A stretch of DNA of 28,122 nt from an uncultured Parabacteroides sp. (GTDB lineage: Bacteria; Bacteroidota; Bacteroidia; Bacteroidales; Tannerellaceae). The notes below the pieces were generated by a model. The model did not search any database, had not been told where the DNA came from, and saw only the letters and a list, made by a program, of their open reading frames with translations. The translations under genes and the position numbers were made by a program. The DNA lies in NCBI GenBank assembly GCA_900552465.1, contig URZO01000056.1, positions 1 through 28,122 on the forward strand, written 5' to 3'. Below, piece by piece: positions 16,486-24,299 of this stretch (its first letter is position 1; each line of letters starts with the position of its first letter).

Positions 16486-17655
16486 ATGAAGATAACAGAC
16501 GTAAAAGTATGGTTGGTCCAGGGGATCAAATATAACTGGACATTACTGAAGATATATACCGACGAAGGCTATACCGGCGTCGGCGAAGCTACCAACTGGC
16601 CCGGTAGCCCGATCGTTTTCGAAGCGGCTAAGCACGTCGGTCAGCGCATTATCGGCCTGGACCCGATGAAGACCGACTTCATCTGGACGAAGCTCTATCG
16701 CGACCTGAACTGGATCGGCCCGTATGGTGCCAGCCTGTGTGCGATCAGCGGTATCGACATGGCATTGCTCGACCTGAAGGCAAAGGTGCTGGGTGTCCCC
16801 TGCTACGAACTGCTGGGCGGAGCGTACCGGAAAGAGATCCTGCTTTATGCTAACTATTGGTTTACCGGCGGTGGACATAACGAGGCCGATTATGCTGCCC
16901 AGGCGCGCCGTGTCATGGATGCCGGCTTTACCGGACTGAAGTTCGACCCGTTTGCCCATACTAACTATTTCTATGGCGAAGACCTGGCCTCCAACCTGAC
17001 ACTTACGGCGGAACAGCAAGACCTGGCGTTTAATGTCTCCAAGGCCGTGCGCGAGGCTGTCGGTCCCGAATGTGACATCATGATCGAGACCCATGCCATG
17101 CTGAATTACCGTGTAGCCGTCAAGATGGCGGAACGCCTGGCGAAGCTCGACATAACCTGGTATGAAGAACCCGCCGGTCCGGAGAGTTCGCAGACGCTCC
17201 GTGCCATGCGTGAACGTATCCCGTCGGATGTGGCGATCTGTGTAGGCGAACGCCATTATACCCGTTTCGGTATCCGTTCCCTGCTGGAGAAACATGTCTG
17301 CGACGTGATTATGCCCGATATCACCCGTTGCGGCGGCCCTTCCGAGATGAAGCGTATGGCAGTGATGGCAGAAGCCTATAACGTCCTGATCGCTCCCCAT
17401 AACCCGAACGGCCCTCTGTCTACATTGGCCTCTTCCCATGTATGCGCCGCGATCCCGAACTTCTTCCGGCAGGAGTTTATGTTCAACGATGTCCCCTGGC
17501 GCGATACGGTGATCGACCATCCGATAGCCGAAATGGTCTACGACGGTCATCTGCACCTGTCCGGCCGTCCCGGCCTGGGCGTGGACCTGGTCGAGGAAGA
17601 GATGGAGAAACATCCGGGTATTACGACAAATGCCCCTGATAACTTTTATATCTGA
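16486..17655 (+). CDS. Enolase-superfamily (mandelate racemase type) sugar-acid dehydratase
   Basis: This 389-residue cytoplasmic enzyme has the mandelate racemase/muconate lactonising fold: an N-terminal capping domain (about 1-125) and a modified TIM barrel. Visible catalytic elements are K152 in LKFDPF, Mg2+ ligands E201 (IETH), E227/E228 (WYEEP) and E255 (GERH), and the general-base dyad D278 (MPDITRCGG) with H305 (APHNPNGP). The 27-residue dyad spacing equals that in mandelate racemase. GERHYTRF, MPDITRCGG and APHNPNGPLS resemble the galactonate/gluconate dehydratase group, so it probably dehydrates an aldonic acid to a 2-keto-3-deoxy acid. The exact acid cannot be told from sequence. 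A strong Shine-Dalgarno sequence (AAGGAGA, 16472-16478) precedes the start. The SDR gene follows after 6 bp. Confidence 0.92.
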   Translation: MKITDVKVWLVQGIKYNWTLLKIYTDEGYTGVGEATNWPGSPIVFEAAKHVGQRIIGLDPMKTDFIWTKLYRDLNWIGPYGASLCAISGIDMALLDLKAKVLGVPCYELLGGAYRKEILLYANYWFTGGGHNEADYAAQARRVMDAGFTGLKFDPFAHTNYFYGEDLASNLTLTAEQQDLAFNVSKAVREAVGPECDIMIETHAMLNYRVAVKMAERLAKLDITWYEEPAGPESSQTLRAMRERIPSDVAICVGERHYTRFGIRSLLEKHVCDVIMPDITRCGGPSEMKRMAVMAEAYNVLIAPHNPNGPLSTLASSHVCAAIPNFFRQEFMFNDVPWRDTVIDHPIAEMVYDGHLHLSGRPGLGVDLVEEEMEKHPGITTNAPDNFYI

Positions 17656-17661
17656 TCGTGT

Positions 17662-18453
17662 ATGAGCTTTGTAATAGACTATAAAGATAAAGTAGTCCTG
17701 GTCACCGGAGTCTCTTCCGGTATCGGGCTGGGTGTCGCCCGGGAGTTTGCCCGGGCCGGCGCTCATGTGGCGGGATGTTCGCGTAAGCCGTCGGACGATC
17801 CGAGCGTTCAGGTTTTCCTGCAATCCGTCGGATCGGAAGGTGTGAAAGCCTTCTATCGCCAGACGGATGTCACGGACAGGGAGGAACTGGAAACCCTGGT
17901 GAAGGAGGCTGTCCGTCATTTCGGACGCCTGGACTGTGTGGTCTCGAGTGCCGGCATGAATGTCTTTGAAGGAGCTGAGAGATGTACGGAAGAGGATTGG
18001 CGTTACAACCTCGACCTCAATCTGGCTTCCCACTGGCGTCTGGCTAAGCTGTGCAAGCCCTATCTGGAAAAGAGCGGCGAAGGCGTCCTGCTGCTGATGA
18101 CCTCCAACCATGCGTTCAGCTCGATCCCCGGTTGCTTCCCGTACAACGTGACGAAGACGGCTATCACCGGGCTGGTCCGCAGCTTGGCGATCGAGTGGGG
18201 GCCGGCTGTCCGTACGGTAGGGGTGGCCCCCGGCTTTATCGATACGGCGGGCAACGATACCTGGTTCGACTCTTTCCCTGATCCCGAAGCGGAACGCCGG
18301 CGGACGATCGACCGGCATCCGGTCAAACGGATCGGGACGGTGGAGGAGGTCGGTGCCTTATGCGTCTATCTGGCTTCCCCGTATGCCCGGTTTATCAGCG
18401 GGACGACGATCCTGATGGACGGCGGACGTTCGGCGTTGATGCAGGATGAGTAG
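17662..18453 (+). CDS. Short-chain dehydrogenase/reductase, putative sugar dehydrogenase
   Basis: This 263-residue classical SDR has the nucleotide-binding motif TGVSSGIG near the N terminus and the catalytic Y161-N-V-T-K165 motif, with upstream serines in the MTSNHAFSS stretch. The family NAG motif is changed to SAG. The GGRSALMQDE tail after the ILMDGG motif is standard. SDRs of this size oxidise sugars to lactones in L-fucose, L-rhamnose and D-galactose oxidative pathways, and others reduce keto-sugar acids. The position between a sugar-acid dehydratase (6 bp upstream) and a sugar-type symporter (18 bp downstream) favours an oxidising role at the start of the pathway. Cofactor preference and substrate are not settled by the sequence. 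Confidence 0.9.
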   Translation: MSFVIDYKDKVVLVTGVSSGIGLGVAREFARAGAHVAGCSRKPSDDPSVQVFLQSVGSEGVKAFYRQTDVTDREELETLVKEAVRHFGRLDCVVSSAGMNVFEGAERCTEEDWRYNLDLNLASHWRLAKLCKPYLEKSGEGVLLLMTSNHAFSSIPGCFPYNVTKTAITGLVRSLAIEWGPAVRTVGVAPGFIDTAGNDTWFDSFPDPEAERRRTIDRHPVKRIGTVEEVGALCVYLASPYARFISGTTILMDGGRSALMQDE

Positions 18454-18471
18454 TATTAAAACACAGATACC

Positions 18472-20025
18472 ATGAACACAATCGATCTCATAATCTTTAT
18501 TGTCTACTGCCTCCTGATCCTCTGTGTCGGCCTCTTTGTCTCACGTGGCAAAAAGGAAGGCGGGCGGGATGCCGGAGATTACTTCCTGGCCGGGCGCGGA
18601 CTGGCCTGGTGGGCGATAGGGGCTTCTATTATCGCTTCCAACATATCGGCCGAACAGTTTGTCGGCATGTCCGGTTCCGGTTATGCTATCGGGCTGGCGA
18701 TGGCGACCTATGAGTGGATTGCTGCTCTCGGCCTGATTATCGTGGCGAAGTTCTTTATCCCGATCTTTCTGGAGAAGAAGATCTTTACGATGCCCCAGTT
18801 CCTGGAAGAGCGTTTCGACAAGCGGGTAAAGACGGTGATGGCAATCTTCTGGCTGGCTGTATTCATCTTTATCAATCTCACTTCTATCCTGTATTTAGGT
18901 GCCCTGACAATCGAGAAGGTGATGGGAATCCCGATGCTCTACGGTATAATCGGGCTGGCGGCCTTTGCCGGTATCTACTCGATCTATGGCGGGTTGAAAG
19001 CGGTGGCGTTGACAGATGTAATCCAGGTCGTGTTCCTGATTGGCGGCGGACTGGTGACGACCTATATCGCCCTGAACCTCCTGGGAGACGGCGACGGTGT
19101 GTACCAGGGGATGATGAACCTTTATAATCAGGCAGGCGACAAGTTTCATCTGATTCTCGATAAGTCGCATCCCGGCTATAAGGATCTGCCGGGTATCTCC
19201 GTTATATTAGGAGGTTTATGGGTTGCAAACCTCTACTATTGGGGCTGTAACCAGTATATCATACAGCGTGCCCTGGCTGCCAAATCGGTTCGGGAGGCAC
19301 AGAACGGGATGCTCTTTGCCGGCTTTATCAAGTTGTTCGTCCCCTTGCTGGTCGTGATCCCCGGTATTGCGGCGTTTGCTTTGGACGCTCCGCTGGCCAA
19401 ATCGGACGAGGCCTATCCCTGGCTGCTCAGTAATCTGCTTCCCGTAGGGGTGAAAGGGGTTGCCTTTGCCGCCCTGACTGCTGCGATCGTTAGCTCTTTA
19501 GCATCGATGATGAACAGCATATCTACTATTTTCACGATGGATATCTACCGTTCTTATTTCCGGAAGGAGGCCGGGCAGAAGGAGTTGGTGCGTACTGGGC
19601 GCTGGGCCAGCTTCGGATCATTGCTGGTTGCTGTGCTGATCGCCCCGATGCTGTCGGGATTGGATCAGGCGTTTCAGTACATTCAGGAGTTTACCGGTTT
19701 TGTTAGTCCGGGAGCCTTGTCGGTCTTCCTTGCCGGTTTCTTCTATAAACGGGCTACGGCGAATGGGGCGTTGGCGGCGGCATTGGGTTCGTTCGTTTTC
19801 TCCTTCGGCTTGAAATTCCTTTTCCCCGAACTGCCCTGGATGGATCGGATGGGGCTTGTGTTCCTGATGTGCTGTGCGCTCATAGTGGCGCTGGGGAAAA
19901 AGAACCAGCCTGCGAATGTCTATACGCGGCATGATCCGGCTTTGTTCCGCACTGGGCGGATGTTTAATATTCTGTCCGTAGTCATATTGGCTATATTAAT
20001 AGGCTTTTATTATTTTTGGTGGTAA
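18472..20025 (+). CDS. SSS-family Na+/solute symporter (SGLT-like)
   Basis: This 517-residue inner-membrane protein has roughly 13-14 hydrophobic segments. It carries the start typical of sodium:solute symporters: a first helix, then DYFLAGRGLAWWAIGASIIASNISAEQFVGMSGSGYA. Further family features are a YGGLKAVALTDVIQ stretch, GGLWVANLYYWGCNQYIIQRALAAKS, and an ALTAAIVSSLASMMNSISTIFTMDIY segment, which matches the sodium-site helix region of SGLT-type members. It should bring the sugar, or sugar acid, released in the periplasm into the cytoplasm using the Na+ gradient. It sits between the SDR gene and a GH2 gene, which starts 14 bp after its stop, all in one operon. Substrate is inferred to be the same one used by the dehydrogenase and dehydratase. 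Confidence 0.95.
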   Translation: MNTIDLIIFIVYCLLILCVGLFVSRGKKEGGRDAGDYFLAGRGLAWWAIGASIIASNISAEQFVGMSGSGYAIGLAMATYEWIAALGLIIVAKFFIPIFLEKKIFTMPQFLEERFDKRVKTVMAIFWLAVFIFINLTSILYLGALTIEKVMGIPMLYGIIGLAAFAGIYSIYGGLKAVALTDVIQVVFLIGGGLVTTYIALNLLGDGDGVYQGMMNLYNQAGDKFHLILDKSHPGYKDLPGISVILGGLWVANLYYWGCNQYIIQRALAAKSVREAQNGMLFAGFIKLFVPLLVVIPGIAAFALDAPLAKSDEAYPWLLSNLLPVGVKGVAFAALTAAIVSSLASMMNSISTIFTMDIYRSYFRKEAGQKELVRTGRWASFGSLLVAVLIAPMLSGLDQAFQYIQEFTGFVSPGALSVFLAGFFYKRATANGALAAALGSFVFSFGLKFLFPELPWMDRMGLVFLMCCALIVALGKKNQPANVYTRHDPALFRTGRMFNILSVVILAILIGFYYFWW

Positions 20026-20039
20026 TACAAACAAGACAA

Positions 20040-23039
20040 ATGAAACATATAAAGACAACACTATTCGCTATCGGTTGCAGCTTTCTACTCTCTGTCCCAA
20101 CGACCTTTGCTGAGGTTGAGCGGCTTCCTGATGAGGCATCCTATCCTGTTCTGCAGGAATTGTCCGGAGTCAGAACACCTGTTATCCTGTTAAGCGGGAC
20201 CTGGCAGTTTCGCTATTCCCCGGATAGCAAATGGACCCCGATACAGGTACCGGGCGAACCGGCCATGCAGGGATATGCCATCGAACACGATAAACCGTTT
20301 ACCTACCGGAAGTCGTTCACTGTCCCGGCCGATTATGCCGGCAAACATACGATCCTGCGTTTCGACGGCGTTTACAGCTATGCCCGCCTTTTCGTGAATG
20401 GAGCTTTTATCCGTGAACATCATGGCGGCTTTACCCGCTGGGAGACGGATATAACTACCTTTGTCCGTCCCGGAAAGAAGAACGAGATACGCCTGGAAGT
20501 GACCGATCGAATAGATGATATCTCGTATGCCTCCGGCTATGCTCACCACCCGGTTGGAGGCATCCTGCGTGATGTGACCTTGTTTGCATTGCCTGAAACC
20601 TGCCTGTATGACTTCTATGCCGAGACACATCTCGATACAGCCTATCAGGATGCTGTCCTCAAAATCGGCTATGTCGCTTCTGAGGTAGACGGAGCAGAGG
20701 CCTTTTATACGCTAACCGCTCCCGATGGGAAAGCATATCCGTTATCTCAATCTCTGTTCCCCTTGAAAAAGGGTGAGAATACAAACGAACTGACTGTGAA
20801 ACGCCCCCTGAAATGGGATGCCGAACATCCGAATCTTTATAAGCTGACCGTCAGCCTGCGTAAAGAGGGGAAAGAGATCGGCTGTTTTGAACGCCATATC
20901 GGTTTCCGTGACGTGAAGATCGAGAAAGACCGTATGCTGGTGAACGGTATGCCTGTCAAGTTGAGGGGCGCTTGCCGGCATGATATTCATCCGACGTTAG
21001 GGCGTACGACTACCGCTGAACTGGATAGTCTCGATGTGATATTGTTTAAGCGTTCTAATATGAACTTTGTCCGCACCTCGCATTATCCTCCTACGGAGCG
21101 TTTCCTGGAATATTGCGACCGCTACGGCATCTATGTCGAGAGCGAGACGGCTGTCTGTTTCGTCGATACCTATCGCCAGAAGAATTATGCGCCGGGCAAA
21201 ACGCAGGACAGTGCCGGGTTTACCCCTCGCTACCTGTCGCAATGCCGCGAGATGGTGAAGGCTTTCCGCTCTCATCCCTCCATTCTGTTCTGGTCTATCG
21301 GTAACGAAAGTGTTTACGGTACCAACTTCCAGCAGTCTTGGGATTGGGTGAAGGCGACGGATAAGACCCGTCCTGTCATCTTCAGCTATCCCGGGTCGGT
21401 AGGAGAGAAGAAACCCATCTATGATATCCTGAGTATGCACTATCAGGATGTAAACGGTAACCTGAATCAGTGGAATCGTACGACTCGCGGTTTCCAGGGT
21501 GAAGGAATACCCGCCCTGTTCGATGAATGGGCCCATCCGGCCTGCTATACCTATGCTACGCTACAGGAAGATCCGAACATCCGTGAGTTCTGGGGACACT
21601 CCCTCGAAAAGATGTGGAGTGGCCTCTTTGATGCTCCCGGCGGATTGGGAGGGGCTATCTGGGGATATGTGGATGAAACCTTTATGCTTCCCGAACCCAA
21701 AATGGGTACTGCGTTCTGGAAGGAGTTTGCCCATACCGCCAAGCCGGAGGATTATCAGGGGAAATGCGTTGGCTACGGAGAATGGGGGATCGTGGACGTC
21801 TGGCGTCGCGAGAAACCGGAGTTCTGGGCCACCAAGAAAGCCTATTCTCCGGTTCGTTTGATGGCAACCGAAATCCCTTCCTTTACCTCCGGTCAGCGTT
21901 TATTGCTCCCTGTGTACAACCGTTTCGACCATACCGATCTGAACGAGATTCGGATACGTTATACATATAAGGGTGTAGAGAAAGAGCTTACTGCTCCTTC
22001 CGTCGCTCCCCACCAAAAAGGCCTGTTGGTCGTCCCTGCCGAAGCCTGGGAAAAGGGAGAGCCCCTGCTGGTCCGTTTCTATACGGCGACCGGTGAATTA
22101 TTAGATGCCGAACAAGTTGTATTAGGCAGTGATTGTCGCCTGAGCCGTGATTGTCAGAATGTGTCTCCGGCAGACGGAACGTTACAGGTAGAAGAAACAT
22201 CCGATCAGATTCGTGTAAAAGGTACGGACTTCGAGATCCCGTTCTCCAAAGAAACCGGCCTGATCTGTAATGCCACATCCAAAGGGCGGGTTATTATCGG
22301 GAAAGGACCGTTCCTGCACCTCGACATCAACCTGAACCACCTGACTGGAGCGGAAGTCCGCAAGAGCGCCCAAAAGTTCCTTACCTCCGATAGCGACTGG
22401 AAGAAGCAGAGTTTTAGCTATACCCGGAAAGAAGGTGTTGTGGAAGTGTCTCTCGCCGGTTCGTATAAGGATGTACAGACGGATATACTGATCCGGATCT
22501 CCCCCAATGGAGAAATGAACGTCAGCTATACGGTGGCGGGACAACCGAACGGCTATCTCCGTGAGACAGGTCTGTCCTTCTACCTGCCCGAACGCCTGGA
22601 TTATCTGCAATGGCAGCGTAAAGGCATGTGGAGCTATTATCCCGAAGGCGCTTTTGCCGGAAACACGGGAGAAACCTCTCTCTATAATCCGAAGTCGGTA
22701 CACTATGGCGAAGACCCCGGTCAACCCTGGTCATCCGATACGCATAACTATTACTATTGGGCAGATGCCGGCGCCAACTGTGACCGTCCGCTAACCCAAA
22801 TGGCAAAGGGAATGAAAGAGAATATCTATCGTTATACCCTTTCCGCTACAGGCGAAAAGGCTGGGCTTACGGTTTGCTCCCCGGACGCCTCCCTGGCTTG
22901 CCGTGCTTCCAAGAGGGGAGACGGGCAACTGATACTCTACATTAATAATCGCTGGGATTATCCGGAGATAGCCTGGGGTAACTATTGCAAGACGTTGGAG
23001 GCTGTGCCTTGCTATGGCGAGATAAAGATACGGTTTTGA
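20040..23039 (+). CDS. LacZ-architecture GH2 glycosidase, last gene of the catabolic operon
   Basis: The product is 999 residues from ATG 20040. An in-frame TTG at 20016 would overlap the symporter gene and spoil the signal peptide, so ATG 20040 is the better start. The leader MKHIKTTLFAIGCSF... is likely cut after TFA near residue 24, giving a periplasmic enzyme. Domains follow the LacZ order without the N-terminal extension seen in the 6082 enzyme: sugar-binding domain (SGTWQF, about 52), Ig-like domain, TIM barrel (RGACRHDIHP), second Ig-like domain after YSPVRL, and a C-terminal supersandwich domain. Predicted catalytic residues are E423 (IGNES) and E496 (FDEWAH). The nucleophile motif DEW differs from GEY in its relative, hinting at different specificity. 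Cotranscription with cytoplasmic catabolic genes ties its product to their substrate. Confidence 0.88.
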   Translation: MKHIKTTLFAIGCSFLLSVPTTFAEVERLPDEASYPVLQELSGVRTPVILLSGTWQFRYSPDSKWTPIQVPGEPAMQGYAIEHDKPFTYRKSFTVPADYAGKHTILRFDGVYSYARLFVNGAFIREHHGGFTRWETDITTFVRPGKKNEIRLEVTDRIDDISYASGYAHHPVGGILRDVTLFALPETCLYDFYAETHLDTAYQDAVLKIGYVASEVDGAEAFYTLTAPDGKAYPLSQSLFPLKKGENTNELTVKRPLKWDAEHPNLYKLTVSLRKEGKEIGCFERHIGFRDVKIEKDRMLVNGMPVKLRGACRHDIHPTLGRTTTAELDSLDVILFKRSNMNFVRTSHYPPTERFLEYCDRYGIYVESETAVCFVDTYRQKNYAPGKTQDSAGFTPRYLSQCREMVKAFRSHPSILFWSIGNESVYGTNFQQSWDWVKATDKTRPVIFSYPGSVGEKKPIYDILSMHYQDVNGNLNQWNRTTRGFQGEGIPALFDEWAHPACYTYATLQEDPNIREFWGHSLEKMWSGLFDAPGGLGGAIWGYVDETFMLPEPKMGTAFWKEFAHTAKPEDYQGKCVGYGEWGIVDVWRREKPEFWATKKAYSPVRLMATEIPSFTSGQRLLLPVYNRFDHTDLNEIRIRYTYKGVEKELTAPSVAPHQKGLLVVPAEAWEKGEPLLVRFYTATGELLDAEQVVLGSDCRLSRDCQNVSPADGTLQVEETSDQIRVKGTDFEIPFSKETGLICNATSKGRVIIGKGPFLHLDINLNHLTGAEVRKSAQKFLTSDSDWKKQSFSYTRKEGVVEVSLAGSYKDVQTDILIRISPNGEMNVSYTVAGQPNGYLRETGLSFYLPERLDYLQWQRKGMWSYYPEGAFAGNTGETSLYNPKSVHYGEDPGQPWSSDTHNYYYWADAGANCDRPLTQMAKGMKENIYRYTLSATGEKAGLTVCSPDASLACRASKRGDGQLILYINNRWDYPEIAWGNYCKTLEAVPCYGEIKIRF

Positions 23040-23057
23040 CAAGTCCCGAAAGGAATA

Positions 23058-23088
23058 GGGGGGAGGCAGTACAAGACTGCCTGTCCCC
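23058..23088. terminator. Bidirectional terminator-like hairpin between convergent genes
   Basis: In the 57-bp gap between the convergent GH2 and C1B peptidase genes, AGGCAGT (23064-23070) pairs with ACTGCCT (23076-23082) around ACAAG. After a 2-nt mismatch, GGGG (23058-23061) pairs with CCCC (23085-23088). No T-run follows on either strand. The position makes termination in both directions likely. Confidence 0.55.
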
Positions 23089-23096
23089 GTATCCTG

Positions 23097-24269
23097 CTAT
23101 TTGATCCCTAACTTAGCCTTGATCCCCTTCGGTATCGCATCCTTATGAACCATCACATAGATGGTTTTGGCGCGGACGAAGCTCTCGGACATGTTCAGGT
23201 ATCCGCCGAACTTGTTGCGGTCGGTACCCCATGAGTTCTTGGTGATGTAGTATTTCGTGCCGTTCTGGTCCTTGGTGATACCGGTCACGTGCATCAGGTG
23301 GTCGTCGGTTGTCACGAACGATTCGAAGCCAGCCTGGCGTACTTCCGGAGTCACGTTGATCTCAGGATAAGGATGTTCGAATTTGGAGACCTCTTCCAAG
23401 CGTTCCTTCTCGCCTAATTTCTCGAAGCGGGCACGGTCCGTACCGGACAGATCTTCCACCTTCTTCACCTCCGGGTTGATAGCGACGCCGTTGGTAAAGG
23501 AGAAACCCTTCTCGCTCACGTCACCGTCCCAGCAGACCGTATAACCGTTGTTCAGGGCATAATCCACCGTCTCCATCATCTCGTCGAGTGGTAGGTTGTA
23601 CATCAGGGAGTGTTCCCAGTTGTCGGGCACTTCCACGTCGAACTTTACGTAATACGGATGATGCGTGAAGCTCGTCAGTTCGATATAATCGTCCATATTC
23701 AGCCCTAATGATTCGGCGAACGACTTCGGCGTATATTCCTTGCCCTTGTAGGTGAATTTCTCCGGCAGCTTGCCCAAATAGGTGTCGAACAGGTTTTCGA
23801 TCAGCTTGTCATATTCCGGGCTGCGCTGTTTCGCCTTGACGGCAACATCGGCGAGGGCATGCATGAAACGAACCATTTCGCCGTGGTTGTGCCGGTCCGA
23901 ATCGTAATTGATACCTGTGTAAACCTCCTCCGGAACGATTCCTACCTGGCGGTATGCATTCATAAAGGTATGCGAGAGGCTACCCTGCCCGATATTCCCT
24001 TCCCCACGGCGCAGGTAATTGTCCTGCAACTGGTTCATGTATTTCTGGCGGACGATGAACATCTCCGAAAGATCGTACGTCCCCTTACCCATACGGAGCA
24101 GCTCCGATTCCATAAACGAAGTAGTGGCAAAGCACCAGCAAGTCCCTGTTGCCGCCTGGTTCTTAACCGGAGTAGCGGGAAGTTTCACCACCTCTGTAAA
24201 CTGATACCCCTGGCCAAACACCGCCGAAGCAGAAAGCGCCAGCACACAAGATAGAATAAGTCTTTTCAT
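23097..24269 (-). CDS. Exported C1B papain-like cysteine peptidase (aminopeptidase C / bleomycin hydrolase family)
   Basis: This 390-residue protein has a type I signal peptide (MKRLILSCVLALSASAVFG, cut before Q20), so it acts in the periplasm or outside, unlike the cytosolic aminopeptidase C of lactic acid bacteria. The papain catalytic set is complete: Q38 (oxyanion hole) and C44 in NQAATGTCWCF, H327 in DHLMHVTGI, and N345 in KNSWGT. The Q-to-C spacing of six residues equals papain's. The inserted SEMFIVRQKYMNQLQDNYLRR region is typical of the C1B branch. Its gene starts 30 bp after the C69 dipeptidase stop on the same strand, so the two exported peptidases probably form an operon. A role in peptide uptake or trimming is inferred; no link to the PUL is evident. 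Confidence 0.93.
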   Translation of the reverse strand: MKRLILSCVLALSASAVFGQGYQFTEVVKLPATPVKNQAATGTCWCFATTSFMESELLRMGKGTYDLSEMFIVRQKYMNQLQDNYLRRGEGNIGQGSLSHTFMNAYRQVGIVPEEVYTGINYDSDRHNHGEMVRFMHALADVAVKAKQRSPEYDKLIENLFDTYLGKLPEKFTYKGKEYTPKSFAESLGLNMDDYIELTSFTHHPYYVKFDVEVPDNWEHSLMYNLPLDEMMETVDYALNNGYTVCWDGDVSEKGFSFTNGVAINPEVKKVEDLSGTDRARFEKLGEKERLEEVSKFEHPYPEINVTPEVRQAGFESFVTTDDHLMHVTGITKDQNGTKYYITKNSWGTDRNKFGGYLNMSESFVRAKTIYVMVHKDAIPKGIKAKLGIK

Positions 24270-24299
24270 GTTGTCTATTATTTCATAATTCTTAATTCT

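Noticed and set aside
16543..18318. Long open frame of 591 codons on the minus strand, opposite the dehydratase and SDR genes
   Set aside because: It is a mirror of high-GC codon use in two well-recognised plus-strand genes, spans both of them, and shows no signal peptide, domain or plausible start context.
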